Assembly (NCBI GenBank): GCA_963978545.1
Contig: OZ021726.1
Span: 30,786,459 to 30,850,458, forward strand
DNA from: Linyphia triangularis
Lineage: Eukaryota > Arthropoda > Arachnida > Araneae > Linyphiidae
Direction of reading: 5' to 3'
Length of the DNA: 64,000 bases
Positions within the stretch are counted from its first letter, which is position 1. The number at the start of each line of letters is the position of its first letter. The notes beneath the pieces are model-generated. The model did not search any database and had not been told where the DNA came from. It worked only from the letters and a program-made list of their open reading frames with translations. Of this stretch, positions 14,936-28,628 are shown one piece after another. The position numbers and the translations under genes were made by a program.

Positions 14936-15267
14936 TTTTTTTTTCTATCAAGATTCTTATAAAGATAAACTTCGTGGAACTTATAAAAGTCATATTAAAT
15001 GTTCAGAATTAGAAAAAATACTTATAACTTGTTAGTTTAATTTGAATTTTTGAGGATTTCCATTTTTATCTTTTGCATTACACTAATGCAGCAAACCAAC
15101 TTTACACAAATTCAAAAGTAACAGAAAAACTGCCCGTCTCCCTATCTGAGGTCAATATTCCCTACCCTTATTGAAATTCAAACAGAACTTACGACTGGAA
15201 GTAGTGAAAATTGAGATCAGAAGTTAATTTTCAATTCCTTAAGTCTAAAATAAAAATGTTACAAACG

Positions 15268-17869
<2,602 letters not shown>

Positions 17870-18165
17870 TTTTATGTGCAACTACAACTTCTTTAAACAA
17901 TTTTAGGCTCAGATCGAGTTTGTGTAATGCTTGATCACTAAAAAGAAAACATCCATTCAGTGCAATTGACTAGCTTTTTTCATCCTGAAAACTATAGAAT
18001 GCATTATCATTAAAACATTTGTCTATTTTCCAAGTTTCAGTTCGATTGGATGATGGCTAGGGAATTAATTAGGAACCCTAAGACTTAAACTGCCACAAAC
18101 AAACAAAATTGAAGTTAATATAAGTAATTTAATAAGAATGTTTTTGTTTTTTTCTTTGTTTATTT
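17870..18165 (+). repeat. Dispersed repeat with ~144-bp units, copy 2 with tail
   Basis: Contains at least one diverged unit ('CCAAGTTTCAGTTCGATTGG', 'GGATGATGG', 'TTAATTAGG'). It is followed by a tail starting 'CTGCCACAAACA' and running through 'AAAATTGAAGTTAATATAA'. The same tail follows the tandem units at 24.8 kb. The shared unit-plus-tail order at two loci shows it is one family and suggests that the tail is a true end of the element. Confidence 0.65.
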
Positions 18166-18580
18166 TCCCCATGGTAAAGGGAGTTGAATTTTTAGGGTAC
18201 AGACTTTTCAGAAAAAATACTTAAATTTAGAAAAGAAAATCCTGACCAGATAGGAAATGGGAATGCAGGACTTTAAAGTTATTTTGATAGAGCTTGATTT
18301 TTCAATTAAATTGTATTTAAGTGCAAAATATTTTTCTCAATCAAACCGAAGCACCGCTACATGCTTTTGAATCAACTTAGAAAGCGATCTCATTTCAATA
18401 AGGCAAGAATCTTCCGTCTCTTCCTTAGTATCCCTGAACAACAACAAAAAAAATCCCATTTCTAGATCAAGGGCAACAAGATAATAAATTGAAACTTTCG
18501 AATCGCTACAGATAGAAATAAGTTCAGAAAAAATATTTGTAATGACAATATTGAAATAAAAATATCTCTCAAACTTCGAG

Positions 18581-18626
18581 ATTTTACCAACCATAAATTA
18601 ACGGGTTCATTTATGGTTGGTAAAAT
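18581..18626. other. Perfect 18-bp inverted repeat (hairpin)
   Basis: Arms ATTTTACCAACCATAAAT (18581-18598) and its exact reverse complement (18609-18626) enclose a 10-nt loop (TAACGGGTTC). No terminator function is expected in this genome. It could be a cruciform-forming palindrome, a relic of a small inverted insertion, or a small RNA hairpin; the stem does not extend beyond the arms. Confidence 0.85.
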
Positions 18627-19382
18627 TTTATTAAATTTTATTGAAATAGCACCATTTACAGATATACGATGTCAGTAAACAACATACAAACAACAACCAC
18701 AACAGCAAATACATTAGTCAAGCTTTTGACAAGATTAAGCATCCCATGCTTTCCATTTCCGTAAGAAAAAAATCCCTTTGTCTCTGTAGAAATAAATTTG
18801 TTAACACGAAATATTCCTCGGATGCCAAGTCCATTTTGGGTACCCCAGACAGTATCAGTTGCTCTCCGCTTGACTACACCACACGCGCGTGCAGTTTTCA
18901 CATTGCAGATGAATTAAAAAGCATAAAGATCGTTTTGAAACATAGGAAACTCTACCTTGACCCAGACTGAAATATGGGGACTGACCGATCATTGCGCACT
19001 TTAAGCTGACGGTTTAATGCTCGATATTTAAGCGGATAGGACATCAACCGTTGAAAAGTGGGTCTTAGGGGGGACTGCTTTTAAATCATTCTTTAATGCA
19101 TTTCCCTCCATTCAAATTGAAGAATGCCGTTACGAGAAGAGTGAATTGTGGTGTGTATGTGTGTCGAGTAAATGTGTGTTTGTTTAGTTTTTGTGTTATT
19201 GAGTAATGGTCTGAATTGTTTTTAAGGATGCATGCGTGGTACTTGAATGAGTTCCCTGATAAAATCTAATATATATGTTTTTCCAGTGAAATAAAAAGTA
19301 TTGCTTAAAGAAAGAGTTACAACATTTTAGAAACCTTCTATTTAAATTATTTTATATTTAAAATTAATTGAGTGTTTTTGTA

Positions 19383-19547
19383 CAGTCAAACCCCATTAAC
19401 GCGAAATCGTTTAGCATGAAATCCCGGTTAACCCGAAGTAAAAGCAATTCACCGTGCTTAAAACTTCACGTTAATTTATTCGTTTAACTCTAAATTTGCG
19501 AACAATTTCAGCTGCCCCATCGACTTCACGTTAACGGTGTTTGACTG
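19383..19547. mobile_element. pogo/Tigger-like MITE
   Basis: The 165-bp element has ~23-bp inverted ends, CAGTCAAACCCCATTAACG on the left and CAGTCAAACACCGTTAACG read inward from the right. A TA dinucleotide lies immediately outside both ends (19381-19382 and 19548-19549). CAGT..CAAAC-type ends with a TA target are typical of pogo/Tigger-like Tc1/mariner-related MITEs. The inside repeats 'GTTAA' and 'TTCACGTTAA' motifs. It has no coding capacity. Confidence 0.82.
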
Positions 19548-20525
19548 TATTAGTATACGTAAGTTGAACTTTTTAGATACGGTATCAAAATACAAAAACA
19601 CTATGTAATTAAATTCATGCTTAATTTTACGAAGATTAAAAATTTAAACTGGACATTTTAAATAATATATTAGCATAAAATAAATATTAAAATCAAGGCA
19701 AATAGTATTTAACATTTAAGAATAACTAAATATTCTTGAAAAGTAGGATTGAAAGGGTTTTTTACCTACATAAATGGGAAACGGAAAATCTAAAAAAGGA
19801 CTTTCCATAATAGAAAACAACCTTAAACATAAAATTACGCATGGATAAGCATGTGATAAAACTTATAACGAGATTTTTTAGTCGTTTTCATAACAGCCTA
19901 ATAAAATTCTTATAATAAAATGAAACGTTTGCCGCTTAATTTTTTATCTTTTCATATGTATTTCCGTCTTTCGTCATTTTTTATATTAACGATTATGCTT
20001 CGTTGTCGTTCGTACAAATAGCTTCCTTTTGCCATCTTTTTATGATTAAAACACCTTGTTTTTTTATTGTAGGTGCGAATTTTCCTGTAAAATGAAACCG
20101 TTCTCATAAAATCAAACAACCTGATAATGATTTATGCTAAAATTTAAATAATACCCATAATTTCTACTGTTTAGAGGAAAATTAATGGTCTAATTCACTG
20201 TTCCAATTAAATTACAGAAGAAGTTGAAAAAATATACTACTCAGTAGTGACTCAAAATAAGAAACTTGATAAACTAAGCGTTTTCCTCAGTGGTTCCTTG
20301 AAAATAATTATTTATAATTATATTTCGATAGTATCAACGATTTCCTAAAGTCTTTTTTACTAACGATGGTTGAAACCAAAGCTTTAAAAAAAATTAGTCA
20401 CCAACAAAGAAACAGAGATAGTTCATAAAATATTCAATAAGCCATATATATTCGTTCTGTAGTTACATAATTAAAAATATATAAAGATAAATTGAATAGT
20501 AGAGTGTATATTTTCATTACTAACA

Positions 20526-20673
20526 TGAAAACCAGATGGCTGTTGGAAAAGCGCGCGTTAGGCATGGATGTTCGTTGTGGTTCGGAATACACGTTAAGCT
20601 GTAGGTCCCGGCCTGATTAGACGTTATTGTGCACAAAAATAAGTCGTTGAGCGTACAAACCACCCAATCAAAC
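20526..20673 (+). mobile_element. Old tRNA-derived SINE copy (family B)
   Basis: The body is flanked by an 11-bp direct repeat CATTACTAACA (20515-20525 and 20674-20684), the mark of LINE-type target-primed insertion. Its 3' half ('TTCGTTGTGGTTCGGAATAC' through 'GTCGTTGAGCGTACAAACCA') aligns with the SINE at 60372-60540 read on its minus strand. The 5' tRNA-like part is badly eroded and no B box is left, so it is an ancient copy unlikely to be transcribed by RNA polymerase III. Confidence 0.7.
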
Positions 20674-20684
20674 CATTACTAACA

Positions 20685-22044
20685 CAGTTGAGTTTTAAAT
20701 AAGAATAGTACCTAAGGCTATTTTTATTTGATATCTGTAAAGTTAACTTAAATATATAAATCAACACCGGTATATTATATTGGGTGATTTACCATGAAAT
20801 AATAATAAAAAAATTTATTGGGGTCTCAGTATTTTCTAAAAATAATGACAAGTTATTTTATAAATCACTATGATTTATCATGGTACGATAGAGTTCATTT
20901 ATATATGTAAATGAACATAAGTTGTTGAATACAATTTCAATCTATTTCTTGCAACTTAGCGTAAAATGAGCTGAAAAATTAAAATATGCCTTCTTCTATT
21001 GCTGAACTTGGTAGTGCTTCTACGCTTTAGCCTCAAGTTATCGATATTTACAAATGCTATGGCGTAAAAAATATATTGTAACTCAGTGGTGAGTGGGTTG
21101 TGATAAGTATGATCGAACAGTGCACAGCATTTTCTCTCCAAGACAAAAATATATGAGAGTTTGATTTTACTGTGAAATAAAAATCATTTTACTGATATTC
21201 AAAATAAAATGAAACATCCATTAAAGATTTGAAAGTTTTTATGAAAGTCCTACTTTCGCCATATACTAATAGTTATTGAAATCTGTAATTTGATTTTACC
21301 ATCTTTCTTTTCTATCCATATGCTAAGTATAAGTTCGAAGATTTATTTTTAAAATACTTTATAAAAATATATGGGAAATAACGAATATGGAACAAAATAA
21401 AAATATGTTTTGTTTCATAATCCTTAACTGATTGAAAACATCGCCATACTTCACATAAAAATTATTCATTAAAAGTTCGCAGCTTAGGGAACCAAAGATC
21501 AAATTTATTTCTGTGTCTTAATCTATAATTCTTATGTCCACTAAATTTTGATTTAAACAACCCAGGAAGAACATTTTCGGATCTTGTTTCTAAAAATTAT
21601 TTATTTTCAATTTCCATTAAATATGGCACTTTTATACCTTTAAAGAATTAAGTGATTGGGGTATTCTGAACTTTTAAGCCACTGCAACAATACATGAGGT
21701 CAATAGACAGAACGTTTCTAGAGGTTATTTTTAAGTTTAAAAAAAAAATAGTAGCATGGTGTACAACATACTGAAATTCAAAAAAGATCTAAACTATAAT
21801 TTTTAATCTAAATTGCAGTTAAATAATTACTTAAACAAATGTAGTTAATCAATAAACTAAGTTTAGTTTCAAGGATGCATCCTGAGAATAATGGGAATTT
21901 TTCCCGACATTTTATTGCTATAACTCTTACTCTACTTAAATAATTAAAAAAATGCTCTACTTAAATAATACTTAATAATAAAAATTAAAAACTAGCTTTA
22001 AGTTTCAATTAAATATTAGCGAGTGCTCGTTGGAACCAATTTTT
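20685..22044. other. AT-rich non-coding stretch
   Basis: No gene or bounded element seen. The minus-strand open frame at 20956-21141 is not recognisable. Confidence 0.5.
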
Positions 22045-22052
22045 ATCATATA

Positions 22053-23100
22053 CAGAGTTTCTGCCAAAATAAATTGTTACAAATCCATGACTTTTCATGA
22101 CTTTCCAAGACTGAAGTAAATAATTTTCCATGACTCAAGAAATCAAATCACAAATAATAATAATGTTAATAATAATAATAATGACCCATATGAATTCTAC
22201 TAACACTAACATGGAAGTAAATCAATGTACCATAAAATGAATTACAATCAAAAGCTAACATCAGTAGAATAATAAGTGTCTGCTAAATGGCACTGAAAAA
22301 AACTGGGCTTCTATGTCAATTACTTTCTGAGAAAAAGGTACATGAAATATGCCAAATTAACATTACCGGTATAGAGGGTACCAAGAAACGAACACTCTAA
22401 ATCTGGCATTGTGAAAAACCAAACCCGACGAATCCAAATCACCTAAATTTTTATAAAATTTTATTTTAAATGAAGTAAAAAATCCTTGTTTGAGTAACTT
22501 CCAAATCAGAAGAAAAAAGGAAAAATAATTTTTCATTCTTTGATATTTATATTTCAGTGTTAAAAAAGCTAATCAATCTATATTAATAAAGACATATTTG
22601 AAAAAAAAAAAAAGTCAATAATAATAAATTATATAATCAAAAATCAAATGTTTTGATATCAACGATGCAAAACAGAAGAAAGAAGACGGGAAAAAAATCA
22701 GAAAAATGTAAACACAAACTTATCAGAACTATTCACTTCAGTTCTCATATTATGAAGAAAATTTTCACCTATAAGACCTTACTTGTGAGATGTCACAAAT
22801 TTGGAGTTCAGAAATGTTTTCAAAAGCCGCGGTTTTTAACTGTGACCGTTGTTTTCGTCAAAACGTAAATAAAAACATAGATGAATTTTCGATGATCTGA
22901 ATAGAGATCATGTCGTTTATGATGTCACAGTTACGTGATTTTATTTTAAATGTTCAGAAATCCATGAAATTCACTGTATTTCTATGACGTATGGCCATTT
23001 TCTTGCTCGAAATCATGACTTTCCATGACAAAATTTACCTAATGTCTAAATTCATGACTTTCCATGACATTTCCTGACTGTCCATGTTCACGGAACCCTG
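22053..23100. mobile_element. Non-autonomous DNA transposon, CAG..CTG ends
   Basis: The 1048-bp segment starts CAGAGTTTCTG and ends (reverse complement) CAGGGTTCCGTG. Both subterminal regions carry several copies of 'CATGACTTTYCATGAC', arranged inverted at the two ends. A 6-bp direct repeat CATATA touches both ends (22047-22052 and 23101-23106). Ends and subterminal repeats like these are common in arthropod hAT-like or related DNA elements, but the 6-bp rather than 8-bp duplication leaves the superfamily open. The inside is AT-rich with (TAA)n near 22155-22183. The 71-codon frame at 22653-22868 is not a recognisable transposase. Confidence 0.65.
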
Positions 23101-23106
23101 CATATA

Positions 23107-23493
23107 ACAATAATAGTACTTAATAAAAACAACATTTACAATTACTGAGATAAATGAAAAACGTTTAAAAAATCTTTTTATCAACGTAGGTCAAAAGTAA
23201 TGTGAAATAATTCATTTTAGAAAATAAAGTGTTATAGCATCAATAGACAGATAGCTTAGTGAATACAAATAAAAAAAACTTCCCTATAAACCCTTCTGAG
23301 TTTAGACGTTTCCGTTTCCTCAAAACTTGTTCTCACAGATATCTTTAAGTGATTTTTTTATTTAGCTCTTTCATTCAAAATAAATAACCAATGAAATAAA
23401 TGTAAAGAAAATAATTTACCATAAATTTAATTGCCAAAAACAGAAATTTACTAATATTTGTTACCTAGTTGAAACCTTGTTAAAGTGTACCTT

Positions 23494-23533
<40 letters not shown>

Positions 23534-24289
23534 GAAATAAACTTAAATAAAATGGTAACGCAGGTGCAAAAATGAGTATAGAATAGAATCAATTTTAATA
23601 TAATTTAATTAAATTGTACATAAAATAAATTATTTAATTTAAATAAATTAATGTCCTAATTAAATTGTACATTTTGAGTATTTTTTTTTTATGTTAAGCA
23701 TAATTATTACAAAAATCTTTTGAATAAGCATTTGAATTCAATATTGGTAAGTTTTTGCGATGAATGTTCAATACAATCTTGAGTAAGCGAAAGGCAATTG
23801 AGTTGATTGACTTGGTGCAAAAGTATAAACAGAGTAAGAAACAGTGATCGATTAATAAGTGACACCTTCAAACATGAATTTTTAAATTAAATGGTGTCAC
23901 CTTTCCGGCACTTGATCATAGCTTATCTACCGTCTGATGCAAATTCCTCATTGACTTGACAAGTAAACAACATCTAGACATAGCACCTTATGAACGGATG
24001 AACGGCGTTAATTGGAGTTGGGATATATTTTCACCATCTCAAGCAAAACCGTGGGCAAACAATACATCACCTTTACAAATAACCAAGTTCCCTTAACCAA
24101 TCACGAACCAGTTTTTTATTTTTTTCCATCAGACATTTAGAAGAGATGCCTCTTATATCATTGTCACATACCAAGTCCATTTCGTAAACCATGTCATTCT
24201 CTTTACCTCAATCACTTTACAAAATTATCTTTAACACTACCATAATTTTATGACCAGCGATATATATATATTACTCTAAATAGAATGCA
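23107..24289. other. AT-rich non-coding stretch
   Basis: No gene seen. A long T-run (about 23500-23529) and short A/T repeats are the only structure. Confidence 0.5.
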
Positions 24290-24865
24290 TGGTGATAAAC
24301 AACAAGTCTGTATGCCAAATTTAAGTTCTATTGGATGACCCGCCAGTGGGTTAATTAATCCTACGAAACTGCAATATAGAAGCGTGTGTAAAAGGGGCCC
24401 TTTAAGGGACAGCTCACAAAATGCGATAGAGTACTTCATCATCGAAAATAAATCCATCTGTCAAATTTCAGCTAGTTTGTGTGACTGTAAGTGGGTTAAT
24501 TAATCCTCCTAAACGTCAATAAAAGCATGTGTAAAAGCGGTCTCTTAGCGACAGTATCCAAAACTTAATAAAATGTATTTTTTTCGACAACAAGTCTATC
24601 TGCCAAGTTTAAATTTGATTGGATGACTCACGAATGGGTTAATTTATCCACCGAAACTGCAATAGAAGCGTGTGAAAAAGCGGTTCTTTCGGGACAGTCC
24701 ACAAAACGTGATAGGATGCATTCTTAACGAAAACGAATCGATTTGTCAAATGTCAGATTGTTTGAATGTGGGTAAGTGGGTTAATCAGCACACACAGATT
24801 TTCCTGCCACAAACACACAACCAAAATTGAAGTTAATATAAAGGATGTAATAATAAAAAGTACAA
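24290..24865 (+). repeat. Dispersed repeat with ~144-bp tandem units, copy 3 (best preserved)
   Basis: Equivalent points ('CTGTATGCCAAATTTAAG', 'CATCTGTCAAATTTCAG', 'CTATCTGCCAAGTTTAA', 'CGATTTGTCAAATGTCAG') recur at about 24305, 24450, 24592 and 24736, giving a period of 142-145 bp and about 3.4 units. Each unit contains 'GTGGGTTAATTAATCC', 'TGTAAAAGCGG' and a 'GGGACAGT'-like segment. The array ends in a tail beginning 'CTGCCACAAACACACAACC' and an A-rich stretch. Relatives lie at 12.9 kb (opposite strand) and 17.9 kb. It is likely a non-autonomous mobile element with an internal tandem array; class unknown. Confidence 0.75.
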
Positions 24866-25545
24866 ATAAAACTCTCTCCATTACAAAAAAAAACGATTTA
24901 AAAAAAAAACAAAAAAAAAAACATAGAACATGCATTGTTTGTGGAAAAGGAAATCACTTCTCTTTTTGCTTCGAAAGTTTACACTTAAACCCCTGTCACT
25001 TATAGCGATATTATACTGCAATTGTAACACATTATAAATGTTTTACAACAAAGCGACATTATTCAGCAACACATTTAAATAGGCTTCATTGTAAATTTTT
25101 AAAACGGCGTTCCATTGAATATTTTTGAACATCAAATATCAAAAGCCCTTGCGCCATTCTTAAATTTTTAAATGAAGTTGTAAACCGCTGCAGAGCACTG
25201 TGGAACACTGCTATGATGTATAAAAAATGTTTATGATAAATTGTACAAACGTCTTTTGATTTTTACCTACTCTTCATCATGCCGCTAATGCAACATAAAA
25301 TCTGTTCAAAGCAACAAAAATTATCTGTAAGGCTTGGAGCATTCAGTTTTATCGAGTCTACATTTTCTTTGTTCCGAAGCATACACTTATAACATAATAT
25401 TTTATTGAAAAGCTGCAATATTCCAGATGTTTTTTTAACGGGATTATCGAATTCTAGACTTTTACTAATAATTCTACAAGTTTTTAATTTGTGATATCAA
25501 TAAGGAAACAGACAAGAAAAAAGCATTAGAAAAGATAAAACTTAC
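24866..25545 (-). other. Start of the intron after NHE exon 1
   Basis: On the minus strand this follows the GTAAGT donor at 25545-25540 and shows no coding sequence. I assign it as intron by inference from the donor alone. Confidence 0.6.
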
Positions 25546-25909
25546 CGAACTTCGCTAATGATGATATCAAAATCCACAGTCCTATTATCACAGGTTTTGC
25601 ATACGTAAAATCCATCCGTATCAAAGGATACCTATGCGGTTCATCATGGTCGTTAATTGTCGTGGCCGATAAACTGTCTAGAAAATTAGAATGATCGTTT
25701 GGATGCAGTGGAGAAACAATTGGTCCATCGTCCACAGAATCATGGTCAAGTTCTGGAGGTACAACTTCTTGGTGACTTCTTGATACACTGTCCGCAATGA
25801 TGGCTCTGGCTTCATCGCCATGTGCAGTTCTCACTACTACCAATGCCAGAAGAAGTATTTGGAAGAATTTTAGACTGACCAAACGATTTTCATTTGATTT
25901 CATAAACAT
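25546..25909 (-). CDS. Na+/H+ exchanger (NHE family), first coding exon
   Basis: The exon encodes 121 codons plus one base and ends at TTC-G|GTAAGT (phase 1). Residues 14-31 form a hydrophobic signal-like segment ending in R-T-A-H-G, with probable cleavage after Gly31. Residues 32-95 are acidic, His/Ser-rich and presumably luminal or extracellular. Residues 98-121 contain M-D-F-T-Y followed by I-G-L-W-I-L-I-S-S-L-A-K-F. This matches the start of the first conserved membrane helix of NHE proteins (L-W-I-L-x-x-S-L-A-K-x-G-F). The split codon would give the expected Gly next. NHEs swap Na+ for H+ across the plasma or endomembrane to control pH and volume. I chose ATG at 25909 because its context is good (ACC before ATG); a second ATG two codons later is also possible. 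The transport core (later exons) was not found, so the subtype (NHE2/3/5-like is my guess) is unproven. Confidence 0.75.
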
Positions 25910-26559
25910 GGTCGGTAATTTTTTAAGAATTTAAACTAAATTGAAAAATCACGGAATAAGATTTTCTAAAATGAACATTACAGGCAAGTAGTAAAACTAA
26001 CGGCTTATTGATTAAATTCGATTTTTTAAGAGTTTTGCTAATTCTTTTTATATGAATCAAAACGAAGAGAAATGATGGTCAATTTAGAACGAATTGCATT
26101 TTGTTCCAATTTTGCGCAATCTATTTTCGCGATTCTTGAGGAAAACTATAATTCAAATTTGAAGTTTTAAAAATTATTTAAATCAATTTTAGTATGAAAA
26201 TAATTCACAGAAATCTGCAGGTATATTAACAAAATACGGAATTGATATTATGTCTTTTGCCTTGAAAGCATCATTATCACTTTTCCAGGTTTCAAAAATG
26301 CAGTCAGACTAGTATTCTAATCTTTTAAGGCAGATCAATTAATTTTAGCAAAATTACTTTACCTATATTCCAGCAGAGGACGATTAAATAAATAAATTTC
26401 GCGATTTTAAATTCTCAAAAAAGAAATTAGTAATTTTTAAAAAGTTGTTCGTTCTACTTCGATTATCTAAATCATGCCTATTCCGGCGAAACCTCTTGTA
26501 ATAACTTTCTCTGCCGATTCTTTTTGAACAGATGACATGTTAAACTCTCAAGTCAATTC
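25910..26559 (-). other. Probable 5' UTR / first intron of the exchanger gene
   Basis: No coding sequence. On the minus strand, pyrimidine-rich stretches ending in AG just upstream of the start (e.g. TTCATTTTAG about 50-70 bases before the ATG) could be acceptors for an upstream non-coding exon. Alternatively the UTR is continuous. This is inference. Confidence 0.35.
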
Positions 26560-26860
26560 AACAGGTAGAAACCACGTGACCTTACGCTCCGCTAGTAGAA
26601 CTTGACGTCACTATCTTGAGACCCAATCCAATTGGCTTGAATAGCGGTACTCCATTTTAATCTTGGTTTCTTTCTCATGCATATTTGCGGACACAGTTGG
26701 GCGCGCGCGATCGGTTCCTTTTTGGCTTTTTCTTTTCATTTTCGGCGAGAAACTTTCTAAACGCGGTAATGAAACTGGTCACTAACTTTCGGAAAAGTTC
26801 GCTTTCTTCACTCGACATCAAACCGATTATAAAAAGGACAAGGTTTTTGCATGGAAAATA
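26560..26860. promoter_or_regulatory. Candidate (possibly bidirectional) promoter
   Basis: This GC-elevated island upstream of the exchanger exon clusters known promoter motifs. There is an E-box CACGTG (26573-26578), a full CRE palindrome TGACGTCA (26603-26610), a CCAAT (26623-26627), the palindrome CCAATTGG (26628-26635, giving CCAAT on both strands) and a CG-rich GCGCGCGCGATCGG near 26702. A TATAAAAAGG on the plus strand (26828-26837) points away from the exchanger, and AG|GTTAGT near 26917 could end a short plus-strand exon. The motifs are seen; promoter function and bidirectionality are inferred. Confidence 0.4.
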
Positions 26861-27809
26861 AACTTTGAATTAGTGAGTGAAACTTTGAGATTCTTATTCA
26901 CTGTCCTTGTCAATAGGTTAGTCTCAAATGTAATTCAATGCAAAGCATCTTTAAGATTGAAAAAGGAAATTAAATTTATGCTTATTTTTATTTTGGCTAA
27001 TCATACTTGTAATTAATGAGTCGAATTTTTTTATATTAAAAACTAGGTTTCAATTGAATAGAAAGCAATGCGTATGCTATGTTTCTTCAGACAATTTTAG
27101 AACTTTAATAGATGTTTTCAACTCGAAGTTGTTTTAAAGGGCTTCTTGTTTCTATTTAAAGCTATTGCTTCCATTTACGATACAACTTACTTTATAAAAA
27201 ATCATATGGAGACATCAGAATTCATGAAAGAAATATTAGATTTGTTATTGTTATAATTAACATTATTTAAGTGAATAAATGCAGCGTGGTTATCATTTGT
27301 TGTGAATTTTTCTTTTGTATTTCCCATTGGTCCAAAACTTTAAGTAATCGAATTTCAGATAGTAAAAATGGAGGAATTTTAGTAAATCTTTATCTGTTCA
27401 ATCATATCAAAAATTAAACATATATCGTGTTAAATTAATAAGTCAATCTTTTAAAATTAGGTTTAAACTCTTGGAATTATTCCTTTAAACTTATTCTTAA
27501 GAGTGATATATCTTCATATTGAAACTAAGCAATTTGAAACCATCATAATTGCAATATCTGTAACAATATAAATGGCATGAAGTATTTATTCAACCAAAAA
27601 ATTATAAAACAGTTCCACTTTTCACTTTCTTACATTAAGTTTCTGTATAAAGACCTTTTTACTTTCAATTACCCATATCTTAACATGTGGTAACAAAAGT
27701 ATTAAATGCGGTAAAAAATTAGATTTTTTTTTCCTTTTTTTTTTTTTTTCCTTTGCATTTCTCTACGTTTTGGAACATTCTGAGTTAAAAAAAAATAGTC
27801 TAAAAAAAA
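26861..27809. other. AT-rich non-coding stretch
   Basis: No coding sequence or bounded element. If the plus-strand TATA box at 26828 is real, this would be the first intron of an unseen plus-strand transcript. Confidence 0.4.
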
Positions 27810-28250
27810 TGTCTGTCTATGTGTATGTGTGTCTGTGATCAGCATAACTTCCGAACGGATTGACCGGCAATGTTCAAATTTTGTGGGGACCTCTCATTAA
27901 AGTTTTGTTCAAAATATTGCATGCGCATAAGGTATTTTCCATTGAAAAATTTATGTTTTGTAGTACTTGCCATAAAACGTCTCCTACGATTTTGATCAAA
28001 ATCGCTGTGGTAATGCCACTTAAAATATTCTAAACATCCTCACCTATAAAATTTCCGTAAAAATGCTATAAAGGCGTAAAAGACAGAAAAACGAATGCCT
28101 TTAATACAGAGTTCTCTTATCTTTAGCATCGCCCATCAATAACTATTTCTTCTCTGTTTCACTTACAAGAAAGGTTAATGTTATATTTATTGAAAAACAT
28201 ATTACTACATACACCATTTTGGTGGCGGTTTTTTTATTTATAGTGTTATA
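27810..28250 (+). repeat. Probable dispersed arthropod repeat
   Basis: Begins with a GT/CT-rich run ('TGTCTGTCTATGTGTATG'), then 'TCAGCATAACTTCCGAACGG' and 'ATTGACCGGCAATG', then GC-moderate sequence. Repeats with this opening (a TGTCTG run followed by 'AACTTC.GAACGGATTGACC') are common in arthropod genomes; I recall the style but cannot assign a class. No ends or target duplication were found. Confidence 0.4.
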
Positions 28251-28569
28251 ATTATCGCCAAATAAGGTACTTTTTTTTTTTTAAAAAGTAATAAAAATAT
28301 GAAAACTATAAATTACATCAATCTATAGCAAATATAAATAGCAAACGTAATTGAAAATTGTGCGGATATCCCACACCCCTAGTTAGATAATATTTTCATT
28401 CATAAATTTACGTACTAATGAAAACATTGAAAACTAAGAAAAAAAATTTAAAAAATGCAAACATGTTTTAATTTATTTATAAAATACTTGATGAAATAGA
28501 AGATAGAATTTCAAAAATTATTTATATTTCCTTACCAAAACAAGTTTTAGTAATAGGTTTTGTTTTATT

Positions 28570-28570
<1 letters not shown>

Positions 28571-28627
<57 letters not shown>
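28571..28627. repeat. Homopolymer A57
   Basis: A run of 57 A bases. It could be the tail of an old retroposon, but no recognisable retroposon body precedes it. Similar shorter A/T runs are scattered through the window. Confidence 0.95.

Positions 28628-28628
<1 letters not shown>

Noticed and set aside
24290..24865. Centromeric-type satellite
   Set aside because: Only ~3.4 units per locus, diverged, with a fixed tail and dispersed copies; better explained as a dispersed element.
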